DNA from: an uncultured Neomegalonema sp.
GTDB taxonomy: Bacteria; Pseudomonadota; Alphaproteobacteria; Rhodobacterales; Rhodobacteraceae
Length of the DNA stretch: 62,596 nt
Direction of reading: 5' to 3'
Assembly: GCA_937990185.1 (NCBI GenBank)
Contig: CALKBI010000011.1
Span: forward strand, 1-62,596
The notes beneath the pieces were generated by a model, which had not been told where the DNA came from, did no database searches, and was given only the letters and a program-made list of their open reading frames with translations. Of the stretch, positions 9,580 through 18,883 are shown piece by piece (the stretch's first letter is position 1; the number at the start of each line of letters is the position of its first letter). The position numbers and the translations under genes were made by a program.

Positions 9580-9830
9580 GATGCTTCCTTTCGACCGCAA
9601 TCTTGAAGTAATCGTCTCCACTGCTACCAACAAGTTTTATGTCAGCTTTCCGGCATTATGAACGACCCGATCACTGTTGAAGGCTTCATGTTCTGCCACA
9701 GCGCCCTAATGGCGACATTTGATCCAAAGATTATCTATAGCGTCGTAGCGGGTGCGAACCAGATTCAACATCAGAAAAGCCCATATAGAGGTTCAAAAAA
9801 TCTAAAAAATGAATTATTACGTTTTTATTC

Positions 9831-9871
9831 ATTGTTCATTTTAATGCTAAGACATTGAAAAAATGAACAAT
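9831..9871. promoter_or_regulatory. Inverted repeat, candidate TetR operator of the RND operon
   Basis: A perfect 12-bp inverted repeat, ATTGTTCATTTT and AAAATGAACAAT, is separated by 17 bp. It lies immediately upstream of the RND gene, whose Shine-Dalgarno begins just after the second arm. Additional TTCATT/AATGAA half-sites occur at about 9808-9835, giving four in roughly 65 bp of AT-rich sequence. The last gene of the operon encodes a TetR-type repressor, so autoregulation through these sites is a reasonable inference. Confidence 0.55.
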
Positions 9872-9889
9872 ATTTTTAGGAGTGATTCG

Positions 9890-12800
9890 ATGTCTATATC
9901 TGGACAGTTGGCGCATTGGATCGTTCAGGCGCGTTGGCTTTGGATTTTTCTCTCGCTTGTACTCGTTCTCGGGATTGGGAGCGGGATGCGATTTTTGACG
10001 TTAGATCCTGATGCGAGGATTTTCTTCGCCGAGGAAAACCCGGATCGGGTCGCATTGGATGCTTTTGAAGCGGAGTTTGCCAAAGACGACAATCTCCTTT
10101 TGATCCTTGAACCTAAAGACGGTCAGGTCTTTACGCCAAAAACTTTGGCTGCAGTCGGCGAGTTAACAGAAAAAGCGTGGTTGCTGCCTTCTGTGCGCAG
10201 TGTCGGTTCGATCACTAATTTTCAAAACACCTCCGCGGAAGGCGATGACATGACAGTGCGTGATCTTGTTGAAGATCCTGCCAATGTCACTCAAGCTGAG
10301 GCGGATGTAGCGAAGGCTATTGCCTTGGACCGTGTGTCATTGGTCCATTCAGTTATTTCTCCAGCAGCGGATGTTACGAGTGTGGGGGTTCTGTTTCGCT
10401 TGCCTGGAAAAGACACGGTTCGTGAAGTCCCGATGATTGTCGAAGAAGCGCAAGTTTTGGCAAAAGAGTTTCGATCAACGTATCCTGATATCGGTCTTCG
10501 TTTGACTGGATCGGTGATGATGAACAATCAGTTCGCTGCATCTGGGCAAGAAGACGCCGCGTCCCTAACGCCGCTCATGTTCGGCGTAATCTTACTCATT
10601 GTCTTCTTAGCATTCTTGAGTCTTACCGGTATGATCATGACTCTTCTGGTGATCATCTGCTCAGCTATCATCGGTTTGGGTGCTCTGGGCTGGTCTGGCA
10701 CTGCGATGAATTCGGTGACAATCTCTGCACCTCTCATCACCATGACGCTCGCTGTGGCGAGCGTAGTCCATTTATTGGCATCAGTGCGCCAGACGATGGT
10801 AGAAACACCTGATAGAAAAGAATGGGCGCGGCGGGCATTAGAAGAGCATATGGGCGAAATTGCCATTGCCTGTATCACAACGGCTATCGGATTTTTGGCG
10901 CTTAATTTTTCGATCTCTCCCCCCTTTCGCGAGTTGGGAAATACCGTTGCAGTTGGTGTGATTGCCGCAATGGTTTTTACGCTAACATTGCTTCCCGCTT
11001 TGATTACGTTCATCCCTATGAAGCGCCACCTTAAGCCCGCACGCACAGATCGCTTCATGCGTCCGATTGCGGAGTTTGTTATCCGATGGCGTAAGGCAAT
11101 TTTATGGGGAGGCGTCGGTATCGTCGTCGTTTTGATGGCGGGGATTCCACGTCTTGCTCTTGAGGACGATTTCGTCCGCTATTTTGATGAGCGATACGAG
11201 TTTCGACGTGATACGGATTTTTATGAGAACCGTTTAGGGGCGATGAATGTCCTGGAATGGGCATTGCCAGCCGGCGAGGCCGAGGGGATTAGCAAACCTG
11301 ATTACCTTAAAAAAGTTGGCGCGTTTACGGAGTGGCTTCGCGAGCAAGAAAATGTACGTTATGTGCGATCGCTGACTGATACAATTTCGCGTTTGAATAT
11401 GAACATGAATGGCGATGATAAGGCCTATCATCGCCTGCCGGATGGGGCTGATGAGGCGGCGCAATATCTGTTCTTTTATGAGCTGTCTTTGGGTTACGGT
11501 ATGGATCTGACGGATCAGATTAATGTCGACAAATCCAAACTAAGAGTCAGCGTAGGCATGGCGAATGTTACGACCACACAGATGGATGCCTTAACTGTTG
11601 ATGCAAGGAATTGGCTTGAAGCTAATGCACCGGAAATGGCAGTTGATCCAACGGGCCTTAGCCATGTGTTCAATCAGATATCTTATCGCGATGTTCGTGC
11701 CATGCTGCTCGGCACTGTTTTGGCGCTTGTTGCGATTTCAATGTTGATCTTGCTTATTCTGCGTGATTTGAAATTGGGCCTTATCAGTTTAATCCCGAAC
11801 CTAATCCCAGCAGGTATGGCTTTCGGAGTTTGGGGATATTCGGTTGGCGCTGTCACTCTGGCAATCGCCGTCGTGATCGCGATGACCCTTGGCATCGTCG
11901 TTGATGATACGGTCCATTTCTTGTCGAAATATAAAGAAGGCAAGCGCAAAGGCATGAATGCTGAAGATGCTGTACGTCATGCTTTTGACAAGGTTGGAAT
12001 GGCTTTGGTTGTTACGACTGTTGGCCTCGTTGCAGGTTTTGCCATTCTTGCGCAATCCGGTTTTGCGGTGAATGGCGATATGGCGAAGTTGACGGCAATT
12101 ACAATTACTCTGGCGCTGGTAGCTGACTTCTTATTGTTGCCTGCAATTCTTATAGCACTTGATCGAAGGAACGAAACTATGAGCATCAAAACCGCAACCA
12201 CGGCTGCTCTCGCTCTGATCGTTGGCTTGGGAGCGATGCCGAAGGCGCAAGCGCAAAGTGCTGAAGCCAAGGGCCTGACCATCGCAAAGGAAACGGACCG
12301 CCGGGATCTTGGATGGGGTAATTTCCGGTCATCCGGTCAAATGATTTTGCGCGATTCTGCCGGGAACGAAAGTCGCCGCGAATTCGAAGGCATGAACTTA
12401 GAGCGGACTGGCGCGGGAGAGGGTGATTGGTCCGTGATCGTTTTCAACAGTCCTCGCGATATCAAAGGGACCGCGACGCTTACCCATTCAAAGATTGAAC
12501 CTGCGGATGACGATCAATGGATTTTCCTGCCAGCGGTAAAACGGGTAAAACGTATTTCCTCTTCGAACCGGACGGGTAAATTTGTGAGTTCTGAGTTTTC
12601 TTTCGAAGACCTCGGTTCGCAAGAGGTTGACGATAATACTTATAAATGGATACGCGATGAGCAATGTCCCGACCAACCATCGCTGACATGCCATGTCACT
12701 GAAAGCTATCCGCGCAATGCCCGTTCCGGATATTCGAAGCGCGTTGCATGGACGGATACAACTGAATACCGACAGTGGAAAGTTGAGTTCTATAACCGCC

Positions 12801-12997
12801 GTGGCGATCTGGAAAAAGTTCTAACATCTAAAGGTTATAAACAATACCTCGGCAAGTACTGGCGGCCAGCCACGCTGTTTATGCAGAATGTCCAAACTGG
12901 AAAATCTACAGCGTTAAACTTCCCTCAGTATCAATTCAACGCCGGTTTGGATGAAGACGATTTCAACGCGCAACGCCTGCCGAGGTTGTCACGCTAA
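9890..12997 (+). CDS. RND/MMPL exporter fused to LolA-like lipoprotein-sorting protein
   Basis: The N-terminal 760 or so residues form an MMPL/RND superfamily transporter. There is an N-terminal membrane helix, a periplasmic loop, a five-helix block (about residues 225-385), a second loop and a second helix block ending LLLPAILIALDRRNET. The frame then continues without a stop into a roughly 270-residue protein of the COG2834 outer-membrane lipoprotein-sorting type (WIFLPAVKRVKRISSSNRTG). This begins with its own signal peptide, MSIKTATTAALALIVGLGAM ending AQAQ, at residue 764. These are usually two adjacent genes. The ATG at 9890 was chosen for its AGGAG site at 9880-9884. It overlaps the next gene by one base. 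The operon probably moves a lipid or hydrophobic substrate across the envelope. Confidence 0.85.
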   Translation: MSISGQLAHWIVQARWLWIFLSLVLVLGIGSGMRFLTLDPDARIFFAEENPDRVALDAFEAEFAKDDNLLLILEPKDGQVFTPKTLAAVGELTEKAWLLPSVRSVGSITNFQNTSAEGDDMTVRDLVEDPANVTQAEADVAKAIALDRVSLVHSVISPAADVTSVGVLFRLPGKDTVREVPMIVEEAQVLAKEFRSTYPDIGLRLTGSVMMNNQFAASGQEDAASLTPLMFGVILLIVFLAFLSLTGMIMTLLVIICSAIIGLGALGWSGTAMNSVTISAPLITMTLAVASVVHLLASVRQTMVETPDRKEWARRALEEHMGEIAIACITTAIGFLALNFSISPPFRELGNTVAVGVIAAMVFTLTLLPALITFIPMKRHLKPARTDRFMRPIAEFVIRWRKAILWGGVGIVVVLMAGIPRLALEDDFVRYFDERYEFRRDTDFYENRLGAMNVLEWALPAGEAEGISKPDYLKKVGAFTEWLREQENVRYVRSLTDTISRLNMNMNGDDKAYHRLPDGADEAAQYLFFYELSLGYGMDLTDQINVDKSKLRVSVGMANVTTTQMDALTVDARNWLEANAPEMAVDPTGLSHVFNQISYRDVRAMLLGTVLALVAISMLILLILRDLKLGLISLIPNLIPAGMAFGVWGYSVGAVTLAIAVVIAMTLGIVVDDTVHFLSKYKEGKRKGMNAEDAVRHAFDKVGMALVVTTVGLVAGFAILAQSGFAVNGDMAKLTAITITLALVADFLLLPAILIALDRRNETMSIKTATTAALALIVGLGAMPKAQAQSAEAKGLTIAKETDRRDLGWGNFRSSGQMILRDSAGNESRREFEGMNLERTGAGEGDWSVIVFNSPRDIKGTATLTHSKIEPADDDQWIFLPAVKRVKRISSSNRTGKFVSSEFSFEDLGSQEVDDNTYKWIRDEQCPDQPSLTCHVTESYPRNARSGYSKRVAWTDTTEYRQWKVEFYNRRGDLEKVLTSKGYKQYLGKYWRPATLFMQNVQTGKSTALNFPQYQFNAGLDEDDFNAQRLPRLSR
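12179..12997 (+). other. Possible internal start: separate LolA-like secreted product
   Basis: Inside the fused frame, the ATG at 12179 is preceded by AAGGA about eight bases upstream. It begins a textbook signal peptide with a charged start, a hydrophobic core and an AQAQ cleavage region. Initiation here would give an independent protein of about 272 residues with the LolA-like COG2834 fold, the normal arrangement in related operons. Whether the stop codon was lost by mutation or sequencing error, or whether both products are made, cannot be told from the sequence. Confidence 0.5.
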
Positions 12998-14271
12998 TGT
13001 ATAAGCTATCAGCGCCCTTCGTTATTGCGATGAGTCTATCCAGCCTGTCTGTAGCTGCTGAAGAGGCGTTTCTCGGAACCAGTTTCAGTTCGCTAGAGGG
13101 ATCGGTTGAACTTGAAAGCACGCTTTTTCCCGAAAGCCCACTCTTTGCAGGTCAGGAAGATAATGCTGTTTCTTTTGCGATACGTGCAAAGACAGTGCTG
13201 GAATGGAATGACACGTTGCTTGGGGGATCGGATGCAACGCTCACAATCACACCGTTTCTAAGATTTGACCCCAATGATGATGAACGAACCCATGTTGATT
13301 TGAGAGAGGCAAAGCTCGATCTGCGGTTTGGTGAAATAGATGTCACAATCGGAAATGATTTTGTCTTTTGGGGCAAAACTGAAGTCGATCAGATCGTTGA
13401 TATTATCAATCAGACTGACGGTGTTGAGGGGACGGACGGCGAAGATAAACTTGGTCAACCTATGGTCCGTATCAGCAGTTTGGTTGATGTCGGCGAGTTG
13501 TCCGGGGAAGCGAGTTTTTTCTATCTACCGTATTTTCGGGAACGCACTTTCCTTGGAGAAGAAAGCCGTCTTCGTCCGGGGGTTATTGTTGACGGCGATA
13601 ACGCAAGATTTGAAACCGGCGCGGAAGAATTGACACCGAGTTTTGCCGCCCGGTTCGCGGGCTTCTATGGTGATTTTGATCTAGGGTTTTCCGCGTTTCA
13701 TGGTTTAAGCCGTGACCCAGCCTTCGAGCCGAATCCGGGATCGTTTGATCCGGCCACGGGTGATTTTGAACTCCGCACTGTTTATGGCCGTATTACCCAG
13801 CTTGGTTTCGATGGCCAATACACTGCTGACGCGACGCTTTGGAAAGCGGAGGCGATTGGGCGATTTAATCAACGCAATCTATCGTTTGAACGTGAAGATT
13901 ATTTTTCAGGAATTGCCGGACTCGAACACACATTATTCGGCGTGGCGGAAACAAATGCTGATTTGGGTCTTATTGCTGAATATGCCTACGACTCGCGCGG
14001 TGATGACGCCCTGACAGTATTTGAAAATGATATCGTGTTAGGTGCGCGGCTTGCGTTGAATGACACGCAAGACTCTTCAGCGCTGTTAACCGCAGCTGTA
14101 GATACGGAAACGGCGGAAACTTTATTGCGGTTGGAAGGTGAGCGCCGGATTGGTGAGATTGCAAAATTGTCTGTTGAAGCGGGTGCTTTTTTAAATACTG
14201 ACAGCAGCTCTCTGGCGGACCAATTTCAAGATGATAATTTTCTGCGGGCTACATTGGCGGTATTTTGGTGA
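12997..14271 (+). CDS. Outer-membrane beta-barrel protein of the RND operon
   Basis: This is a 424-residue protein with a short signal peptide (MYKLSAPFVIAMSLSSLSVA) and a long run of alternating polar and hydrophobic strands with aromatic girdle residues. It ends in LRATLAVFW, a C-terminal aromatic as expected for BAM recognition. It resembles DUF1302/alginate-export-like barrels that accompany MMPL exporters and LolA-like proteins, but I do not recognise a precise family. The start codon overlaps the exporter stop (TAATG), so translation is coupled. It is the likely outer-membrane component of the same export system. Confidence 0.75.
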   Translation: MYKLSAPFVIAMSLSSLSVAAEEAFLGTSFSSLEGSVELESTLFPESPLFAGQEDNAVSFAIRAKTVLEWNDTLLGGSDATLTITPFLRFDPNDDERTHVDLREAKLDLRFGEIDVTIGNDFVFWGKTEVDQIVDIINQTDGVEGTDGEDKLGQPMVRISSLVDVGELSGEASFFYLPYFRERTFLGEESRLRPGVIVDGDNARFETGAEELTPSFAARFAGFYGDFDLGFSAFHGLSRDPAFEPNPGSFDPATGDFELRTVYGRITQLGFDGQYTADATLWKAEAIGRFNQRNLSFEREDYFSGIAGLEHTLFGVAETNADLGLIAEYAYDSRGDDALTVFENDIVLGARLALNDTQDSSALLTAAVDTETAETLLRLEGERRIGEIAKLSVEAGAFLNTDSSSLADQFQDDNFLRATLAVFW

Positions 14272-14876
14272 GCGATGAACTGAAATCTGCCGAAGAAACA
14301 CGCTGTGTGATTATGCGTCATGCGATAGAATTATTTTCGCACTACGGCTATTCTAAAACTAATATTGGCGACATTGCCAAAGCCTGCTGTATGTCGCCCG
14401 GAAATCTTTATCGTTATTTCCGCAATAAACAGGGGATTGGCGAGGCCGTTGTCCAAGCCTTTATGGATGAAGAAGAGGTCGCTATTGATGCCGCCCTTAT
14501 GAATCCTGATTTTAATTGGGAAGGGCGGTTGCGTCGCTTGATTTTGTACAGCGTTGAAAATTTGATCAGACAATATCGCCAGACGCCGAAAATGATCGAG
14601 CTGGCGGATATGATTTGCGATGGCAACAGCGGTATCCTCGCGCGTCATGTTGAATGGAAGCATGTCATGATTGCCGCGCAATTAAACGAAGGCGTTCGCC
14701 TTGGTGAGTTGGCTCTTACTCATGACGAAACATATCAGGCAGCAGGTACGATTTTAGATTCGGTACGTGCCTTTTTTATGCCAAAAGCACTGGCGCAAAC
14801 CGATCTCGACTCGGTTCCTATGCGCGTTGAGACGATATTAGATTTTCTTATCGCTGGGATGAAAAAAGGTGGATGA
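14268..14876 (+). CDS. TetR-family transcriptional regulator
   Basis: This is a DNA-binding repressor of about 202 residues. The N-terminal helix-turn-helix reads ELFSHYGYSKTNIGDIAKAC then MSPGNLYRYFRNKQGI, the TetR signature. The rest is a helical ligand domain. I chose the GTG at 14268, which overlaps the barrel gene stop as GTGA; a TTG at 14265 is the other choice. As the last gene of the exporter operon it probably controls that operon through the TTCATT/AATGAA repeats at 9808-9871. The ligand is unknown. Confidence 0.88.
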   Translation: MSDELKSAEETRCVIMRHAIELFSHYGYSKTNIGDIAKACCMSPGNLYRYFRNKQGIGEAVVQAFMDEEEVAIDAALMNPDFNWEGRLRRLILYSVENLIRQYRQTPKMIELADMICDGNSGILARHVEWKHVMIAAQLNEGVRLGELALTHDETYQAAGTILDSVRAFFMPKALAQTDLDSVPMRVETILDFLIAGMKKGG

Positions 14877-14921
14877 AGAATTGAGTTTTCGTCTTGGCCC
14901 GGTCCGCTTTATCTGCATACC

Positions 14922-15902
14922 ATGAAAGATCGTAATACAATCAGGTTCAGCGATAGTGACCGTGGCATCCGCGCTGCAATTTCTTTTTTGCAAAAGGGCG
15001 GTTTGGTCGCCTTCCCCACGGAAACGGTCTATGGACTTGGAGCCGATGCGCGGGATGAACGCGCGGTGGCTGATATCTATCGGGCAAAAGGACGGCCAGC
15101 TCATAATCCGGTGATTGTTCATGTCGCGGATGCTACGGCGGGTCAGAGGCTTATTGATTTACCCGAAGCAGGGTTGAAAGCGGCGGAAGTCTTCTGGCCG
15201 GGGCCACTTACGCTCGTGGCTCCGGTTCGTGAAAATAGTGGCATTGCTCCAATATGCCGGGCCGGAGCAGAAACATTGGCGGTGCGTGTGCCGGAACATC
15301 GGTTGGCGCAAGCTCTTCTCAAAGCATTTTCAGGGCCACTCGCCGCACCAAGTGCCAATCGCTCTGGTCAAGTCAGTCCGACACATGCTGACCACGTTAT
15401 GGAAGAATTGAGTGGCCGTATTGATGGGGTGCTTGATGGGGGACCATGCGCAGTCGGATTAGAATCGACCATTCTTGGCTTTGATGCTGATGGAACCGCG
15501 CGGCTGCTGCGTCCCGGTGGTGTGTCGTTGGAAGACTTAGAACGGGCCTTAGGAACTGTACACTCCGACACGATCATAGATGATACCGCGCCCTCAGCCC
15601 CCGGACAGCTTTCATCTCATTATGCGCCGGGTGCGCGCGTTAGGTTGAACGCTGACGCACCGAGTTTGGGGGAAGCGTGGCTGGGGTTTGGCCCCGACCC
15701 TGATCGTGTGTCTGCAATCTCTATAAATCTCTCCCCATCGGGTAATCTGGAAGAGGCGGGCGCGAATTTATTTGCAGCGCTTAGACAGCTGGACGAATGG
15801 CTCGGTGAGTCTGGTGTTATCGCCGTAGCGCCAATTCCTGAGATCGGCCTAGGCTGTGCGATCAATGACCGATTAAGCCGCGCCGCCGCGCCTCGGGATT
15901 AA
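14922..15902 (+). CDS. sua5: L-threonylcarbamoyladenylate synthase (Sua5 type)
   Basis: This enzyme makes threonylcarbamoyl-AMP from threonine, bicarbonate and ATP, the first step of t6A modification at position 37 of ANN-decoding tRNAs. The 326-residue length indicates the Sua5 form: an N-terminal YrdC/TsaC domain with FPTETVYGLGADA, YRAKGRPAHNPVIVHV and APSANRSGQVSPTHADHV, then a linker (PGQLSSHYAPGARV) and a Sua5 C-terminal domain. The ATG at 14922 gives a full N-terminus. It converges with and overlaps the flippase gene by four bases at its 3' end. Confidence 0.93.
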   Translation: MKDRNTIRFSDSDRGIRAAISFLQKGGLVAFPTETVYGLGADARDERAVADIYRAKGRPAHNPVIVHVADATAGQRLIDLPEAGLKAAEVFWPGPLTLVAPVRENSGIAPICRAGAETLAVRVPEHRLAQALLKAFSGPLAAPSANRSGQVSPTHADHVMEELSGRIDGVLDGGPCAVGLESTILGFDADGTARLLRPGGVSLEDLERALGTVHSDTIIDDTAPSAPGQLSSHYAPGARVRLNADAPSLGEAWLGFGPDPDRVSAISINLSPSGNLEEAGANLFAALRQLDEWLGESGVIAVAPIPEIGLGCAINDRLSRAAAPRD

Positions 15903-17407
15903 TGTGTGGCGCGTCTTAGACGACGGGGCAGCATACCCTCTGCCATATTGAGGATACGCGATTCTACACTCTCTGGTCGTCCAGCCAAACGCCATAACAC
16001 CAGGAGCGTTGTGGGATAAACAAGGGCGCCAACGACGACACTCGCTAGCAATGCTAAGGCAGCCAAACTTGCGCTGCCATCATAAGGGAGCATCGCTTGT
16101 ATGCCGCGAACAGTCACAACCATTGCCAAACCCGCTGCGAGGCAACGAGGCGCCCAGTCCATGACTTCTTTTGCGCTACCCTGCGTAAGAGACAATGCAG
16201 CGCGCATCACCATGATAGCAAAGATACCACTCATCGCGGACATCGCCCACGCAGCACCGATTAATCCGTAATTTATAGAAGCCCACCAAATTGCCGGCGC
16301 ACCGATAATAAGTGTTACAATTTGCAAAGGCGCAAACTTTCTAGGTTCTCCCATCGAGATGAGAAGGGGCCAACAGAACTGTACTGATGCTCCGGCTAAT
16401 CCGTAGAGGCACAGGATACGCAATGGAGGCGCGGCAGCGGCCCAATCAGGTCCAAACGCTAATCGAATTGCGGGTTCAGCAACCAATGCCACTCCCAACG
16501 CAAACGGCACAGCAAAGATCATCGATGCGCCGTAAGCCGAGGTAAACTGATGCCGCAATTCTTTCAGGTTCGATTGCAGTTTAGCAAACCCAGGCATTGT
16601 TGCGCGCCGCAATGGTTGGGCGAAATCATTCGCTACCAAGTTAGCCAGTTCCATTGCCAAAGCATGAATGCCGAGCGGTGCTAATCCGAGTGTCTTACCC
16701 AAGATCAGAGCATCGATACGGCGATGCGCGAAATCGAGTAAGTTCATGGCCAGCATCCATTTGGAAAATCCAAACAGCTCTCCAAAGGCTTCGAGGCTGA
16801 GACGGGGGCGCATTGGATGCAAAACGAAAGAAGCGACTACTGAACTGATCGACCCGATGATCAACCCTGCGACCAAGGCGCGGTAATCGGGCCAGATTGT
16901 TAACGCGACTCCAATCGACGCGATACTGCCGCCGAGTTTGCGCGCGGCCAAATACATGAAGTCTTTGCCGAAAGTGAAGTCCCGTTGAAAATCGGCTGTC
17001 CCCGTATTGGTCAACCCGAAAATAACAGCCTGTGCAGCCAAAGCCCAAGCCACATATTTCAGGCGTTCATCCCCATAAAATTCGGCCAATGGCTCTGCGC
17101 ATAACAGCGCCAATCCGCCGATGAGCAGTCCACGCAACAAGCCAATCGTGAAGGCTGTATCGTAGTGTTTTTTCTTTGGATCAGGATGACGGACAATTGC
17201 CGCGTTCATCGACATGTCGCTGACCGCTTCAAATGCTCCGATCAGCGCGACGGTTAAACCTACGACACCGAAATCGGCGGGCGGCAGCAACCGCGCGAGG
17301 ATCATAACATTGATCAACCCCGACGCCCGCATCAACATTCGCGCTGATAGCATCCAAATGGCTCCACCAGCCATTTTCCGTGAGAGCGTTGGGTCTGCCT
17401 CGTTCAT
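15899..17407 (-). CDS. Polysaccharide flippase (Wzx-like, MOP superfamily)
   Basis: This 502-residue integral membrane protein has about 12-14 hydrophobic helices, beginning with MAGGAIWMLSARMLMRASG and ILARLLPPADFG, the pattern of the polysaccharide biosynthesis exporter family. It would flip lipid-linked saccharide units across the inner membrane. Its start overlaps the stop of the upstream glycosyltransferase (17404-18636) by four bases, so the two form a two-gene transcription unit for an envelope polysaccharide. Substrate specificity is not readable. It ends convergently with sua5. Confidence 0.85.
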   Translation of the reverse strand: MNEADPTLSRKMAGGAIWMLSARMLMRASGLINVMILARLLPPADFGVVGLTVALIGAFEAVSDMSMNAAIVRHPDPKKKHYDTAFTIGLLRGLLIGGLALLCAEPLAEFYGDERLKYVAWALAAQAVIFGLTNTGTADFQRDFTFGKDFMYLAARKLGGSIASIGVALTIWPDYRALVAGLIIGSISSVVASFVLHPMRPRLSLEAFGELFGFSKWMLAMNLLDFAHRRIDALILGKTLGLAPLGIHALAMELANLVANDFAQPLRRATMPGFAKLQSNLKELRHQFTSAYGASMIFAVPFALGVALVAEPAIRLAFGPDWAAAAPPLRILCLYGLAGASVQFCWPLLISMGEPRKFAPLQIVTLIIGAPAIWWASINYGLIGAAWAMSAMSGIFAIMVMRAALSLTQGSAKEVMDWAPRCLAAGLAMVVTVRGIQAMLPYDGSASLAALALLASVVVGALVYPTTLLVLWRLAGRPESVESRILNMAEGMLPRRLRRATH

Positions 17408-18636
17408 TCGGCGGCGACACCGAACGGTATCTTATCTGATGCTGCAAACAGCATGGGCTCAATTGATGAGAATTGCGCTGTCATCGACGCATTCTCTCGA
17501 ACTTTTTCGGGCAAGAATGGGACAACACCGACAGCTCGTTTTTTCGCGAGGAGTTTGGCCAGCCTGTTTGCGATTACTTTTGGCTCGTTCGAGAAAACAC
17601 CGAGGTCTCGCTTCCGCACAATCTCCGCTGTCACGCCTTTGCTGTAGCCCATAGCAATGACAGGGCGACGGGTCCCCACATAATCGAATAATTCCTCAGG
17701 TATAGAGCCAGCATCGCCGTGATGATTGTTGATGGCCAGAATAAATGCGTCGGAAGCGTATTGACGTTTGATCGCAGATTCGCGTGCTTCAGGCAGAACA
17801 ATATCAATCTGCCTTTCTAGGCGCTCTTCTTGAGCCAAGGTTAGAGTTGTCTCAGGATTTGCCCCTACCAACGTGAGGCGAATATCCTTTGCTCCTTCAC
17901 CTAGGATGTTAATGCCTTTGAATAAGGCGCTTAGATCTGGCTCAGGCCCATCTTTCGGCAATGTGTAGAGTAAGCGAAGTGTCTTGCGGTCGTCGTCTGA
18001 CTGTGCGGGCGATTTCAGCGGGTACTGCTCCGGGTCAAAGCCATCCATCGCAAGGCCAACCTTCTCGGAGCCGTATTTGTTTGAATAGCTTTCGGCCCAA
18101 ACCGGTGACACGGTAATGATGGCTGAAGCACGATTTAGGATATCGCGCTCCCTCTGTAAGTCTTTTTGATTACGTCGGTCTACTTGATCTGAGTAAACGC
18201 CGTCTGCCCAACGCTCGCGGAAATCGACAACGAAAGGAATACCGCTGGTACGCGAAATTTGTGCTGCGATAACCGCAGTCGAATGTGGAGGGCATGTCGC
18301 ATAGATGACATCTGGCTTCCAAGTCTCGAAAAGCTCATTTGCGGCGAGTACGGCAGCTTTATGCCAACCCCGTGCTCTATCTGTCTTGCGTTTAGCTCCA
18401 TAAAGACGGGTGATGCGCCCGAGGATCGTTTGCCCGGATAGTTCTGCCAATTCAGAAAGAGAAGACGTTAACAATACCCGGCTTTTATCTAGTTTTGATG
18501 ACCGAGTATCAGCGTTTTCCCCGTCCGGCGAGGACAGGACACGTACATCATGCCCTTTTTGAAGCAGAAACTGCGCGATTTTACCTGCGCGGCTGGCCTC
18601 GGTCGGGATATTGAAGCTTAGCAAGAGGATTCGCAC
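17404..18636 (-). CDS. Glycosyltransferase, GT4-like
   Basis: This 410-residue protein has a GT-B layout. The N-terminal acceptor domain starts MRILLLSFNIPTEASRAGKI and continues with KPDVIYATCPPHSTAVIA and IPFVVDFRERWADGVY. The C-terminal nucleotide-sugar domain carries LVGANPETT and EELFDYVGTRRPVIAMGYS, typical of group 4 transferases acting on cell-surface polysaccharides. It is translationally coupled to the flippase gene downstream. Donor and acceptor sugars cannot be predicted. No other polysaccharide genes are adjacent, so this is a small surface-glycan locus. Confidence 0.85.
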   Translation of the reverse strand: MRILLLSFNIPTEASRAGKIAQFLLQKGHDVRVLSSPDGENADTRSSKLDKSRVLLTSSLSELAELSGQTILGRITRLYGAKRKTDRARGWHKAAVLAANELFETWKPDVIYATCPPHSTAVIAAQISRTSGIPFVVDFRERWADGVYSDQVDRRNQKDLQRERDILNRASAIITVSPVWAESYSNKYGSEKVGLAMDGFDPEQYPLKSPAQSDDDRKTLRLLYTLPKDGPEPDLSALFKGINILGEGAKDIRLTLVGANPETTLTLAQEERLERQIDIVLPEARESAIKRQYASDAFILAINNHHGDAGSIPEELFDYVGTRRPVIAMGYSKGVTAEIVRKRDLGVFSNEPKVIANRLAKLLAKKRAVGVVPFLPEKVRENASMTAQFSSIEPMLFAASDKIPFGVAAE

Positions 18637-18883
18637 GCTGGAACTTCTCCAAGGTCTCGTTTCCTCACCTTTTACAGCGTCACCATTACCATCGCGTTTA
18701 GGCCGAGCGGTTGAGGTTTAACGAGTGGAAAAAATGCAAAGGCATTATCACACGGTAAAGTCGACCACGTTTTCAACGTGATCGGCTTTACGGAGCGGCA
18801 TTTATAACGATTCTTCGGTATATCGGACCAACGCCTATGGAGTGGACGGCCCGACCAGGATGCGAGGCTAGCGGTGATAAATA

